A DNA stretch of 64,000 nucleotides, taken from assembly GCA_016199745.1 (NCBI GenBank), contig JACQFZ010000056.1, positions 62,001 to 126,000 of the forward strand, given 5' to 3'. The stretch's first letter is position 1. Every line of letters begins with the position of its first letter. Positions 49,455 through 59,226 of the stretch are shown in pieces. Source of the stretch: Gammaproteobacteria bacterium. GTDB lineage: Bacteria; Pseudomonadota; Gammaproteobacteria; Acidiferrobacterales; Sulfurifustaceae. The notes under the pieces were generated by a model, which was not told the origin of the DNA, ran no database searches, and saw only the letters and a program-made list of their open reading frames with translations. A program made the translations under genes and the position numbers.

Positions 49455-50605
49455 TACCTTTCTCCTACTATTTCTTTTAGGGCCGCGTTTACTTGCGCAA
49501 TCCACGCATCGCGGCTGTATTTTTCGCGGATCAGTCGAGCGGCGTATCGACCCATTTCCCGCCGCCGAGCGTCATTACTTAACAATTCGGTCAGTGTCGA
49601 CAAGAACGCCGGGGTGTCACCCTCGCGGATTAAGGCGCCGGCCTTCCCATCATCGATGACTTCGGCCGGGCCACCAGTCGCGAAAGCGATCACCGGCAGC
49701 CCATGCTTCATCGCTTCGAGCACAGCATACGGCGCGGCGTCGTTCAGCGCGGTGAAGATGCAAAGATCAGCCGCTGCGTAATAGTCATCGACATTCGTTA
49801 CATACCCCGGCATGACGAAATGCTTATCCAACCCGGCCTCGTGGATCTGACCGGCAATCGACGCCCGCTCACTGCCGTCACCGAGAAAAACGAATGTGAT
49901 CTCGGCATTACGCCGTACTACTTCCCGGCAGATCTCCAGCGCCAAGGCGTGGCGTTTCTGCCGAGTAAACGCCGCCACCATTAATACAACCTTGCCGGTC
50001 GCCGGTAATCCCAACTGACGGCGACTCGTCTGCCGCCGCTCGTCTTCGCTCGACGACTCCGCATGTGCCCGAATCGAATTCGCAATGGTGTATATCCGAT
50101 TCTTTTTTGGCAACGTACGCGTAATGAAGCCGGAGACTGAAATGAAATAATCGATGAACAACAAATAAAAGAAACGTTTGATGAAAATGAAACGGGTGCC
50201 CAACGAATGCCAATGGGCGTTCCATATCGTCGTCTTGCCCCACAACTTGCCGAAGAACGCCGCCCAGAATCGCTCAAAGCCGAAATGCATATACAGTGCA
50301 TCGATCCGATGTTGCTTGAACAAGCGGCGGAACAACAGAAAGTTGGCGATGATATTGGTCTTATGGATATCACCGACGATGTACGGAATTCCGGCCTCGC
50401 GCAATCGCGGCACGTAAACCGGTTCGCTCAAACAACGCTTGCTATCGGCATGCGATACTCGGGTTGCGCCAAAGGACATGGTCGGCACCAACCATAAGTA
50501 TTGGATCGCCGCATCCGGTTTTTGGCACAGCTCGACGAACGACGCCTCGATCTCGCTGTAAGTGTCAGCGACGAAGCCCGAAATAAATAAAACCGTTTTT
50601 TTCAT
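49454..50605 (-). CDS. GT4-family glycosyltransferase
   Basis: 383 aa. MKKTVLFISGFVADTYSEIEAS start, C-terminal FTALNDAAPYAVLEAMKHGLPVIAF and GGPAEVIDDGKAGALI of the donor site. First gene of a run of five tightly packed genes to 44300. Gap of 102 bp to the upstream GT2. Confidence 0.92.
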   Translation of the reverse strand: MKKTVLFISGFVADTYSEIEASFVELCQKPDAAIQYLWLVPTMSFGATRVSHADSKRCLSEPVYVPRLREAGIPYIVGDIHKTNIIANFLLFRRLFKQHRIDALYMHFGFERFWAAFFGKLWGKTTIWNAHWHSLGTRFIFIKRFFYLLFIDYFISVSGFITRTLPKKNRIYTIANSIRAHAESSSEDERRQTSRRQLGLPATGKVVLMVAAFTRQKRHALALEICREVVRRNAEITFVFLGDGSERASIAGQIHEAGLDKHFVMPGYVTNVDDYYAAADLCIFTALNDAAPYAVLEAMKHGLPVIAFATGGPAEVIDDGKAGALIREGDTPAFLSTLTELLSNDARRREMGRYAARLIREKYSRDAWIAQVNAALKEIVGER

Positions 50606-50707
50606 CTCGAAAAAACATTCCTAATTTGTTATCCAACGTTTCTCGAGTATCCCAAACGACGATCAAAACGCCATTCCTTTCGGCGAGCAGCGAGGTAACG
50701 TAATGAC

Positions 50708-51574
50708 TCAACCTTGCCGTATATGTCGCCAAACCTTGTGGCCCATTACCGCCAGCACCGCGGCAATACCGCAACGCTTAACGGCATAAATGACCATCGC
50801 CAGCTTGCTGCGACGCTTATCCAGATAAGACATTAGCGTGTCGGCGAAGTAATACCTGAACCACCAATTACCGAAGAAACTTCGGTGCTTCTTTAAAATC
50901 GCGGTACGCGTTTCCAGCTCGGGGCCGGTTTTGTGCTTAGCCTCGTTGGTCATGCGCTGGTGACCGCCGTCGCTATACAACACCAACGGCTCCGCCACAT
51001 AGCCGATGGAACAACATTGCGCTAGACGAATAAATGCGTCCCAATCCTCGCCCTGCCGTAATTGTTCATCAAACATCACCTTTTTCAGAATGCGAGTCTT
51101 GACCAGCAAGCCCGACGGATCGAACGGGTTGCCGCGACGCAGATCGTCGAGGGTAACGGTCGCACGCGGATGTAGCTTGATACGCGTGCCGTTAACCAAT
51201 GCGCCGCACAGTACCGCATCGTATTGGCGCGCCATAATGAGCTGCTTCTCGATCTTGTCTTGGCGCCACTCGTCGTCGTCATCCAAAAAGGCGATGTACT
51301 TGCCGCGCGCGGCGCGAATACCGGTATTTCTCACCGACGGCAATCCGCGGTTTTGCGAATGTCGAATATAGCGGATACGCTCGTCGGCGATCGCGCGCAC
51401 AACCGACTCGGTATCGTCCGGCGAACAATCGTCGATAACTAAGATCTCCAGATCGGCCACGCTCTGGCGGCGCACGCTCTCGATAGCGCGTGGCACGAGC
51501 TGCGCCCGTTTGTAGGTCGGAATGATGACGGTGACGATGGGTATTTTGCGTTTCGGTTTTTTTGTCGGGTTCAT
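50708..51574 (-). CDS. GT2-family glycosyltransferase
   Basis: 288 aa GT-A fold. VTVIIPTYKRAQLVPRAIES, AFLDDDDEW metal/donor motif, EDWDAFIRLA. Start at 51574 is two bases after the paralog's stop; longer frame upstream is not homologous. It and the next gene look like a tandem duplication. Confidence 0.9.
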   Translation of the reverse strand: MNPTKKPKRKIPIVTVIIPTYKRAQLVPRAIESVRRQSVADLEILVIDDCSPDDTESVVRAIADERIRYIRHSQNRGLPSVRNTGIRAARGKYIAFLDDDDEWRQDKIEKQLIMARQYDAVLCGALVNGTRIKLHPRATVTLDDLRRGNPFDPSGLLVKTRILKKVMFDEQLRQGEDWDAFIRLAQCCSIGYVAEPLVLYSDGGHQRMTNEAKHKTGPELETRTAILKKHRSFFGNWWFRYYFADTLMSYLDKRRSKLAMVIYAVKRCGIAAVLAVMGHKVWRHIRQG

Positions 51575-51576
51575 GG

Positions 51577-52497
51577 TTAAGTCGAACTCTGCATGCTGCC
51601 GAGTAAGCGGCCGGTCATGGCCTCTAATACGCTGCGAACACCGCAGCGCCGGACCAAATAACGAAGATGGCGAACCTTGTCGGTCCGATGGCGAATGCCG
51701 TAAAGCATGAAGCGGCACATATGTTTTCGGTACCAACGGTCACCGAAAAATTCCTTGTGCTTATGCAACATGCGTAACTCTTGCTCCAACTGCTCCGCTG
51801 TCAACCGGCCGATCTTGTTGCTAATACGTTCGTGATCGCCGTTATTGAAACGAACCAACGGCTTTTGTAGGTAACCGATGGTGTATTTCTGGGCGATGCG
51901 GATACATAGGTCCCAATCCTGGCAACGCGGCAGCGTTTCGTCGAACAACGTCTGTTTAACCACCTCGGCCCGCACCATTAGCGCACTAGTACCGCCACCA
52001 CGCAGGAAGCCCTGCTTCAGCTCGTCGACGTCGACCACCGGCTTCCAATCGTGCTGTTCGCTCTCACGACTGATACCGACATTCATGCGGTACTTGCAAA
52101 GCACGGCGTCGTACTGCACCAGCGCCTGTGCCTGCTCCGCTGCTTTGGTCGGCTCCCACTCGTCGTCGTCGTCGAGAAAGGCGATGTGCTTTCCAGCGGC
52201 GGCACGTATACCGGTATTACGCGTCGCCGATCCGCCTTTGTTTTTTTCGTGCCGCAAATAGCGGATGCGGGCATCGTTGAAAGACTGAACCATCGCCGGC
52301 GTATCGTCGGTCGATGCGTCATCAACGACGAGAATCTCCAGATTCGAGTACGTCTGCTGCAACACACTATTGATGGCGCGCTGCAATAACGCCGAGCGAT
52401 TACGCGTCGGTATGACGACACTAACTAACGGTAACTCCGTCGAATCGGCGACTGACCGATCGATCGACTCAGCGGTATCCAATATTTGCACGGACAT
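51577..52497 (-). CDS. GT2-family glycosyltransferase
   Basis: 306 aa GT-A. VSVVIPTRNRSALLQRAIN, YAFLDDDDEW-like IAFLDDDDEW, QDWDLCIRIAQKY. Very similar layout to the 50708 gene, including the C-terminal HKEFFGDRWYRKHM. The start overlaps the deacetylase end by 29 bp. Acts on the growing repeat unit. Confidence 0.9.
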   Translation of the reverse strand: MSVQILDTAESIDRSVADSTELPLVSVVIPTRNRSALLQRAINSVLQQTYSNLEILVVDDASTDDTPAMVQSFNDARIRYLRHEKNKGGSATRNTGIRAAAGKHIAFLDDDDEWEPTKAAEQAQALVQYDAVLCKYRMNVGISRESEQHDWKPVVDVDELKQGFLRGGGTSALMVRAEVVKQTLFDETLPRCQDWDLCIRIAQKYTIGYLQKPLVRFNNGDHERISNKIGRLTAEQLEQELRMLHKHKEFFGDRWYRKHMCRFMLYGIRHRTDKVRHLRYLVRRCGVRSVLEAMTGRLLGSMQSST

Positions 52498-53389
52498 GTT
52501 CCAGCTTTCCTTCGTTAACGCTCGATGCGCTATCACCGATGCGCGCCGCCCAGCGCTCGCACCACCCCCACAAACCACTGCTTTTTACCGCCAGCTCATG
52601 CGACCCGGCGGTATCGGACATGCGAATGCGCCGTAGCCGAAATGCATCCGTCGTATCGGTGTTGTAACCGCCGTCGATCGTCAGCGCGCATTCATAACCT
52701 GCGCGCTGCGCGCACTCCGCTTCGCGGTCGGTGTAGTCGCCGTTTGGATAGGCAAGCGCGTAGATGCGTAAGCCAAAACGATCCTCGAGCTCGGTCTTCG
52801 ACAGTTGGATTTCTTCGGCAACACGTTCGTCGCTGCAACGCGGCAACAACGGATGGAACCGAGTATGACTTTGAAAATCGATCAACGGTTTCAACGCCTT
52901 GATCTCGCGCAACGATAACGCTTGTCGCTCCGGATACTGCTTCTGTTCGGTGAAGCCGGTCTCGGCTAGCAATCGATGGCGCTCGCTGTCCGGCACGCGT
53001 TTTAGTTGTTCGCGCACCTCGGCCGAGGTCGCCGCCTTCCACCAAAAATGACGCCAGGTACCGGCGATCTCGCTGCATAGGAAAATCGTCGCCGGCAACT
53101 TATGGCGCCGAAAAATACCGCGCAACAGATAATTCGCACGATGGCCGTCATCCAAGGTCAATATCAACGGTTTCGGCGGCAATGGCGTCGTCGGCTGCCG
53201 GCGCCAATCGAGATATTGGCGCAACGAAATGATGGAGTAATGTCGCCGCAGATAACGGACATGCGCTTCCAACACCTCCGGCCGCGGATCGTGATAACAC
53301 AGGATCGACACGCGCCGGCGCTGCACCAACTCGCGCAGCAACAGCGGTAATCCGGTTATACGAAATAATAAAAACACGAACTCACGCAC
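52469..53389 (-). CDS. Polysaccharide deacetylase (NodB family)
   Basis: 306 aa. N-terminal VSILCYHDPRPE, motif ILTLDDGHRANYL with the paired aspartates, and FQSHTRFH zinc histidines (H-x3-H). Start is GTG at 53389 with GGAGG six bases upstream, overlapping the GT4 stop by eight bases. A TTG at 53407 is less likely. Deacetylates N-acetylated sugars in the product or precursor. Confidence 0.9.
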   Translation of the reverse strand: MREFVFLLFRITGLPLLLRELVQRRRVSILCYHDPRPEVLEAHVRYLRRHYSIISLRQYLDWRRQPTTPLPPKPLILTLDDGHRANYLLRGIFRRHKLPATIFLCSEIAGTWRHFWWKAATSAEVREQLKRVPDSERHRLLAETGFTEQKQYPERQALSLREIKALKPLIDFQSHTRFHPLLPRCSDERVAEEIQLSKTELEDRFGLRIYALAYPNGDYTDREAECAQRAGYECALTIDGGYNTDTTDAFRLRRIRMSDTAGSHELAVKSSGLWGWCERWAARIGDSASSVNEGKLEHVRANIGYR

Positions 53390-54716
53390 TGGATTCCTCC
53401 CTAGCAAATTTTTGTGTCAGCAATAACGCGCGTGCATTGCGTGCTTTCATAATGTCCGCGGACTTGTTCGCTGCTCGGCAATACAAGGCCACCAACTTGT
53501 CGTTCGAACGTTCAATATCGAAGTCACGTTCGACTCGTGCCCGCGCTGCCCGACCCATCGACGCGCGCAAGGACGGTTGATCGATCAACTCGATCAACCG
53601 TTGAGCCAATGCATCGACATCACGCTCGGGAACCAGCCAACCGGTAATGTCATGCTCGACCAGCTCGGGAATGCCGCCATGGGTCGTACTCAGTGCTGGC
53701 AACCCCATGGCCATCGCTTCCAACAGCACCACCGGAATACCCTCTTCGTCACCGTCGGCCGCGGTTACGCTCGGCGCCAAGAAAATATGCGCCGTCAACA
53801 GTAAACGCAGAACCTCGAGGTTCGACTGCGCACCAATCAAGTGAACATGCCTCGCTACACCGCGCGCACGAATCAACTGATGTAATTCCGCGCATAGCGG
53901 GCCATCGCCAACTACCGTATACCGTAGCCACCGACCGGCAGCGCGAGCCCGAGCTACCGCATCGATGGCGTACTGGATGCCCTTCTTTTCCACCAGCCGG
54001 GCAACGCTAACGACGTGCACCTCGCCGACCGGCGCCGCGTCAGCCGATTTCGGCGGATAACGGCAGTCGATCCCCGAGTAATGCACCTGGATTTTCGACG
54101 GGTCGCAGCCAGCATCGACCAAACGCCGCGCCAACGCCTTACTTACCGGCAAAAACAGCGCACCGCTTTCGAACAGCTGTCGATAAGCCGTGTGATAACC
54201 CGCCAACGCCTTACCGAGGTCGTAACCACGAAATGAGGTAACGACCGCGCCACTGCACGCACCCACATCCACCAAGTTCTGCGCCAACAGGCCGTAGGTA
54301 CCGAATTGCGCATGCACCACGTCGTAGCTCGGCTGACCACGGCGGATCAAGCACAACCCGGCATACAACAGCCGTGGCACACCTACCCAACCGTTGCCAC
54401 GCGCGCGACCGAAAATACGCGCTATCACCGCCGGTGCACGCCAACCAACAAATACCATCAGACCGAGCAGCTGTAAAAAACCGAACACTCGATTCGATGA
54501 CGCACTGATCCGACGCGTACGCGCCATTAGCCGGTGACGTACGACCTCCGTCGGAATCGCGTCGATGGGACTGTCATCTGTTACGTAAATATCGACCTCA
54601 TGACCACGTTCAGTCATACCGACTACTTGATGTACCACAAAGGTCTCCGACACCGTCGGGAATGAACTGACGATGTAAGCGATCCTTAACCGCATTCCTT
54701 GCGTTGAATTTTCCAT
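53382..54716 (-). CDS. GT4-family glycosyltransferase
   Basis: 444 aa. IAYIVSSFPTVSETFVVHQV is characteristic of a GT4 subgroup in exopolysaccharide loci; C-terminal PSVTAADGDEEGIPVVLLEAMAMGLP and STTHGGIPELVEHD. Ten bases after the GT2 at 54726. Confidence 0.93.
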   Translation of the reverse strand: MENSTQGMRLRIAYIVSSFPTVSETFVVHQVVGMTERGHEVDIYVTDDSPIDAIPTEVVRHRLMARTRRISASSNRVFGFLQLLGLMVFVGWRAPAVIARIFGRARGNGWVGVPRLLYAGLCLIRRGQPSYDVVHAQFGTYGLLAQNLVDVGACSGAVVTSFRGYDLGKALAGYHTAYRQLFESGALFLPVSKALARRLVDAGCDPSKIQVHYSGIDCRYPPKSADAAPVGEVHVVSVARLVEKKGIQYAIDAVARARAAGRWLRYTVVGDGPLCAELHQLIRARGVARHVHLIGAQSNLEVLRLLLTAHIFLAPSVTAADGDEEGIPVVLLEAMAMGLPALSTTHGGIPELVEHDITGWLVPERDVDALAQRLIELIDQPSLRASMGRAARARVERDFDIERSNDKLVALYCRAANKSADIMKARNARALLLTQKFAREESSA

Positions 54717-54725
54717 AATGAATAA

Positions 54726-55682
54726 TCAGTCGGCCCATGCGGGTAAGTGCAGTAACCACCGCTTGAGATCGCGCAACGAGCGGTAAGCCGCTGTGCTGGT
54801 CCAAGCCATACGCCAAGGCAATGTATGGCGTCGATCAAACATGCTATAGACCGTGGCATAAGCGCGTGCCCGCTCGATCGGCGAACGTATTGCGTTGGCA
54901 CGGTGATAGCAAATATTAGCGAAGAATTTCTCACCGAGGTCGCGCACGCGCGGCTTCTGGTCTTCGGCGACCTCACACATCAGATTCAGCAGCTCGAGCG
55001 AATCCTCACACCACGACTGAACCTTCGCATAATGCGTAAATTGGCCGCGATGCCGGCGCGTCGCTGCCATCACTGGCGCAATATCGACCCATGGCATGCG
55101 TGCAGCAATTTTCACTTGGGCGATGACGTCCTGAAACAGATTGTGCCGCGATTGAAATCCGCCGATCTCCATCAAAGCGGCGCGATTAAATAACGTATTG
55201 CATAGATACAACGCCGTCCGGCCAGCGACCCAGGAAAGGAATAGATTCGTTAGCAACGGTTTGTCATTGAGATTCAATCGTTGCTCAATGGTTGCGCCCT
55301 GGGCATTAACCGTACGAAAACCAGTGCGAATAAGACCGAAGTCGCTACAACCGGCGGTGGCCCCTAAACAATATTGAACGAAATCAGTATCGATGAATTC
55401 GTCGTCTAATAGCAGCAAGAAATAGGTTCCGCGTGCCTGACGCAGACAAAAATTAAAATTCTCGTTCGGCACAATATTGACCGGCTGACGGAAATACCGA
55501 ATCCGCGGATCGCGATAGCCGCGAACAACCGCTTGGGTATCATCGGTCGAACCGTTGTCAGCGACGATAATTTCGATATCGCTGTAAGTTTGTAGAAGCG
55601 CGCTTTCTAAGCAGGGACGAAGATACGTCGCCGCGCGATTGTAAGTAGGAATACCAATAGTCACCCATGGTGCTGAGTTCAT
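54726..55682 (-). CDS. GT2-family glycosyltransferase
   Basis: 318 aa. VTIGIPTYNRAATYLRPCLE, ADNGSTDDTQ, LLLLDDEFID in place of the common DDD. Start at 55682 chosen because AGGAGG is directly upstream; two in-frame start codons further up lack such a site. First gene of a five-gene run down to 50708. Confidence 0.9.
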   Translation of the reverse strand: MNSAPWVTIGIPTYNRAATYLRPCLESALLQTYSDIEIIVADNGSTDDTQAVVRGYRDPRIRYFRQPVNIVPNENFNFCLRQARGTYFLLLLDDEFIDTDFVQYCLGATAGCSDFGLIRTGFRTVNAQGATIEQRLNLNDKPLLTNLFLSWVAGRTALYLCNTLFNRAALMEIGGFQSRHNLFQDVIAQVKIAARMPWVDIAPVMAATRRHRGQFTHYAKVQSWCEDSLELLNLMCEVAEDQKPRVRDLGEKFFANICYHRANAIRSPIERARAYATVYSMFDRRHTLPWRMAWTSTAAYRSLRDLKRWLLHLPAWAD

Positions 55683-55984
55683 AGATCCTCCTATGCTCGC
55701 AACATCATCCATCGGCTTCGTCGCAACAACTTGCAACTTTGCCGCAACAAATCGCGAACAAGAAGACCGCCCGTACTACCCGCCGCGTCGACCACGCTCG
55801 ACCTCCCGTCCATATTTTTTACTCCGTAATTATCGTTAAACTGCGTTTGGCCTATTCTGCCAAAAACAGCCGAGTTATGAACGGCGGTTTTAGTGTGGGC
55901 TTACCCAGGGATGTTCCTCTTGCTCGCCAACAAAAGCAGTGATCCGGCGGGATATTGCCACAATATAATTAATGTATTTGTCTC
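55683..55984. other. 302-bp gap, promoter region of the GT2-GT4 run
   Basis: No gene seen. It holds the probable promoter of the operon starting at 55682. A small inverted repeat, TTGGC (55848-55852) and GCCAA (55860-55864), is not followed by a T-run on either strand. GCAACAA occurs twice within about 30 bases near 55722 and 55743. Confidence 0.35.
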
Positions 55985-56515
55985 CTATGCCTTTACCGCT
56001 TGCGACTGTCCGTTATAGAAACTCGCCGCCTGCCAACCGTGATTCGGCACCGAACGAAAAATAACCACGCCGTCCAAGCCGCGCAAATTCAGCGCCGCCA
56101 CTTGTTCGGTTAGTATCGGTGATGATTCATGATCGACAAAGGCCGCGCCGTAACGCCGGCCGCCGACATCGAAAATAAACGGATTACGCGCCAGGAAGGC
56201 ACTGACCGCGACGCTGTTATGCGCGATCGTTAAAGCAAACCACCGACCCGATCCCTCGAGCAGCCGCATACCCCACTTGTGCTTATAGCCGAGCACGCCG
56301 TCGCTGAGAAATGCGCGCGATGAGCCAACATACACGGAATGGGTTAAATAATGCTTATTCTCCAGCTGACCACTGAATAGCAGCGTTAACGGCGCACCGC
56401 TGTCACGTTCGCGCCCATCGATAATCCAAACCTCATAGCGCAACTGCTGCATTAGCCGATACCCCGAGCGCACTGCCCATCGCAGCAGCGCCATTCGCCG
56501 CAGCAACGCGTGCAT
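55985..56515 (-). CDS. Unrecognised protein coupled to the asparagine-synthase-like gene
   Basis: 176 aa, no family recognised. Basic, hydrophobic N-terminal helix (LLRRMALLRWAVRSGYR), then a beta-rich body with EVWIIDGRERDSGAP, YVGSSRAFLSD and FDVGGRRYGAAFVDH. No signal peptide or membrane pair. Its ATG overlaps the stop of the 56515-58011 gene (TGATG), so the two are translationally coupled and probably act together. No operon partner downstream. Confidence 0.75.
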   Translation of the reverse strand: MHALLRRMALLRWAVRSGYRLMQQLRYEVWIIDGRERDSGAPLTLLFSGQLENKHYLTHSVYVGSSRAFLSDGVLGYKHKWGMRLLEGSGRWFALTIAHNSVAVSAFLARNPFIFDVGGRRYGAAFVDHESSPILTEQVAALNLRGLDGVVIFRSVPNHGWQAASFYNGQSQAVKA

Positions 56516-58011
56516 CACGAGGTAGGCCCGTGTAGCCGCCAAGTGCCATGGAGCATGCCGACCCAGCGTCGAAGTTTGCGCCGATCACCCTCCGGATTGA
56601 TCGGTTCGCTCAATACTTCCGGCCATAGTGTTTTAGTCATGCGTTTGAACAATGCATAGTCCGGACGTCGGCGAAAGCGTTCATCGACCGACAGAAATAG
56701 TGCTAACAATGACCGGCAGTTGAACGGTGTGTAGATGTCTCGCCAAGCGATGTCGAATTCGAGCTGCGTCATCGCCAACCAGTTGCCATGCCCCTGCTCC
56801 CACTCGAATAAGTCCAGCAGCGGAACGTTGCCGCGATCGCGGGCATCTTCCATCCACTCCTCGAAGCAACGCACCGCGTACGGGTGTTGCCCCATACGCT
56901 GACACTGCGCCAAATACTCGGCACGGATATGCGACGCACGTAGCAGCGGTAATTCCGACCGAAACGAGCAGCGGCCAACTTCCGCACCACTGCCGGTAAC
57001 CGTGACTTTCTCGCGACCAAATTGGGCGAGGATCGCTTCAGCGTCGGCGCCGTAAATGTCGTGCGCCAAGAAGTTACTGCGCTTGAACAACCAGCTGAAT
57101 TCCGGCGACATACTCGCATTCGCGCGAACGACGTCGTGGCGTACACCGAGCTTGGCGAGTAGCCGCGTCGGTACGACTAAATCGGCATTGGCATCCGCCA
57201 TCCGCGCTTGCCTGACCGTGGCGCAACGAATACGGTCTTTGATGGCGCACGCCGCCGCCAATACCAAGCGGCTATCGCCACCGGCGGTAATAGAGAGCAC
57301 CAACTCGAAGCGGGCGGCAACTGCGCGCATGCCACCGGCCAATAATGCCGAACCGCGCTCGACCGCCTCGTCCGCCGTTATCTCCGCCAGCTCAGCCTCC
57401 GGCCAATAGCGACGGACGGTGCCACTGTGCAGGTTCAAATAATGATTGGGCAACAAGTGGCGCAGCCCTTTTACCGGCGTACTGGCGCCCGGCCAGCGGT
57501 ATTCGGGATGCGAACGAAACTCGTATGAATCTAAAAAATGCAACGCCGATTCATTCAGCGGCAACTTCAACAGGTCGATCGCTAAACCCGGCTGCGATAC
57601 CACCCAAATGCCGTCGACGTCACTGCCAGATTCCGTATAGAACGCCTGCCGCAAACCGAGCGCGTCGTGGAATAAAAAGAGTCCATCGTCACAGGCAGCG
57701 ATCAACAACCAACGTCCGCCTAAACCGGCGGTGCGTCGAGTCAACTCACGGATCGAATAACACCCCCGTATTAGCCGCGCGAGGATATGCACGTCATCGG
57801 CATCCGGCTCTGCCGGATCGACGATGAAACCGATAAGGCTGATCGACCGCGTTCCTTCGTACACCTGCGCGACCGGAAGCGTTGGGTGCGTCATCAGCCA
57901 GAGACCGCCGGTCAGATGATAACGCGACCATTCCGGCAAACTATCCAAGCACTTCGGTCCAAGCACGTACTGCCCGCTAAACAAAAATTCCGACCGAATG
58001 CCTTCCATCAT
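56515..58011 (-). CDS. Asparagine-synthase-like protein (degenerate glutaminase domain)
   Basis: 498 aa. The C-terminal ATP-pyrophosphatase domain has VLSITAGGDSRLVLAAA, close to the SGGxDS loop, and later TVTGSGAEVGR. The N-terminal domain keeps the layout of glutamine amidotransferase II (GLFLFHDALGLRQAFY) but the start MMEGIRSEF lacks the catalytic Cys2, so ammonia from glutamine is not expected. GGAG lies eight bases before 58011; a TTG at 58086 is the alternative. In polysaccharide loci such proteins may make amides on uronic acids; inference. Confidence 0.82.
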   Translation of the reverse strand: MMEGIRSEFLFSGQYVLGPKCLDSLPEWSRYHLTGGLWLMTHPTLPVAQVYEGTRSISLIGFIVDPAEPDADDVHILARLIRGCYSIRELTRRTAGLGGRWLLIAACDDGLFLFHDALGLRQAFYTESGSDVDGIWVVSQPGLAIDLLKLPLNESALHFLDSYEFRSHPEYRWPGASTPVKGLRHLLPNHYLNLHSGTVRRYWPEAELAEITADEAVERGSALLAGGMRAVAARFELVLSITAGGDSRLVLAAACAIKDRIRCATVRQARMADANADLVVPTRLLAKLGVRHDVVRANASMSPEFSWLFKRSNFLAHDIYGADAEAILAQFGREKVTVTGSGAEVGRCSFRSELPLLRASHIRAEYLAQCQRMGQHPYAVRCFEEWMEDARDRGNVPLLDLFEWEQGHGNWLAMTQLEFDIAWRDIYTPFNCRSLLALFLSVDERFRRRPDYALFKRMTKTLWPEVLSEPINPEGDRRKLRRWVGMLHGTWRLHGPTS

Positions 58012-58227
58012 CGTCACGACTCCATTCGTTGCGACACTCGTCGACAGTTCAGCGAGCGCGCCACGAAATACGCGCGATGCCTTCAACGTGGAACGATGGT
58101 AGCAAAATGACTACGAAGAATCGCCGAGTCAGCGAGTCAGGGATTTCGGAGAGATCTACCTAAGGGCAGTTCTGGATTCAGTCACAAGTAGCCCGATGGC
58201 AATGGTCTAAACGCAAAGCAACAGACA

Positions 58228-59025
58228 TCACTTAAAAATAGTCGGCGTTTCGTTCGATACTTCGATCCAATCCTGTCGCAACTCGTCCCAACGCTTGATG
58301 ATGCGCGCCGGCGTGCCGGCAACGATCGTGCGAGCTGGAACGTCTTTAGTGACAACACTGTTGGCGCCGACGATGACCTGCTCGCCAAGTGTGACGCCCG
58401 GCATCACCACTACATTCTGTCCAATCCAACTCCCGCGACCGATGACGATCGGCTCGATCTTCCACATCGGCTGATACTTGTATGGCTGATTGGCCGTTTT
58501 AAAACCGTGCATGCCATCCGACACCAACACGTTTGATGCGAACATAACGTCGTCTTCGATCGTCACCGAACACATGGCGGTAATCGTCAACAATCCGGTC
58601 GATGTCACACGATCACCAATGACGATTTTTGGCTGGAAGAATTGCAATGGGACTGGTTGGTTCGGATGCTGCATGACACTCGAGGGATAACGCAACTGCG
58701 CAATCAATAACGCACCGGGACCGATATGTACGTCGTCGCCGATGGTTATGCAATGCGGATTGGCGATACGTCGCGGTAATTCGATATTCAGTCGCGCCGG
58801 TTGATTAGCAAACTCCGGCAGGTCTGCCAATACTAAACGCTCGCTGGCGTCGTAGACACGCCGGAACAGCTTGACGATCATGCGCCGTAAAATTCTTTTT
58901 ACGCCGGATGGGCGACCGCCACGATCGATGTTTGCCGGGGAACCTATATCAGGTATCTGTTGGCATGGAGGTAAAGCGATGGGAGGTTCCACACGCAATA
59001 AATTTTTCATGATCGTCATTATCAT
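58228..59025 (-). CDS. Hexapeptide-repeat O-acetyltransferase (WbbJ/LbetaH family)
   Basis: 265 aa. N-terminus of about 70 residues, then left-handed beta-helix repeats (ITIGDDVHIGPGALLIA, VTIEDDVMFASNVLV) and the acceptor-side IVIGRGSWIGQNVVVMPGV, VTKDVPARTIVAGTPARII. Start uncertain: three in-frame ATGs at 59025, 59019 and 59010 and no clear ribosome site. Likely acetylates a sugar of the repeat unit. Confidence 0.87.
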   Translation of the reverse strand: MIMTIMKNLLRVEPPIALPPCQQIPDIGSPANIDRGGRPSGVKRILRRMIVKLFRRVYDASERLVLADLPEFANQPARLNIELPRRIANPHCITIGDDVHIGPGALLIAQLRYPSSVMQHPNQPVPLQFFQPKIVIGDRVTSTGLLTITAMCSVTIEDDVMFASNVLVSDGMHGFKTANQPYKYQPMWKIEPIVIGRGSWIGQNVVVMPGVTLGEQVIVGANSVVTKDVPARTIVAGTPARIIKRWDELRQDWIEVSNETPTIFK

Positions 59026-59226
59026 CACTTTCTTAAAATTCCCAAGGGTCAATGCGGCCCACTTGTGACCCTTTTTACGTCACCCACCACAGCCTTCGAC
59101 ATTTATACCGACTAAGCCTGGCGAAGACTCTCCGTGTCTTCACTATAGGCCACTCGGGGATGATGCGGATAGAAACATACTAGCGGAAGAAGCGAATTGC
59201 AGGTAAAAAACACGGCCAGCACGAGT

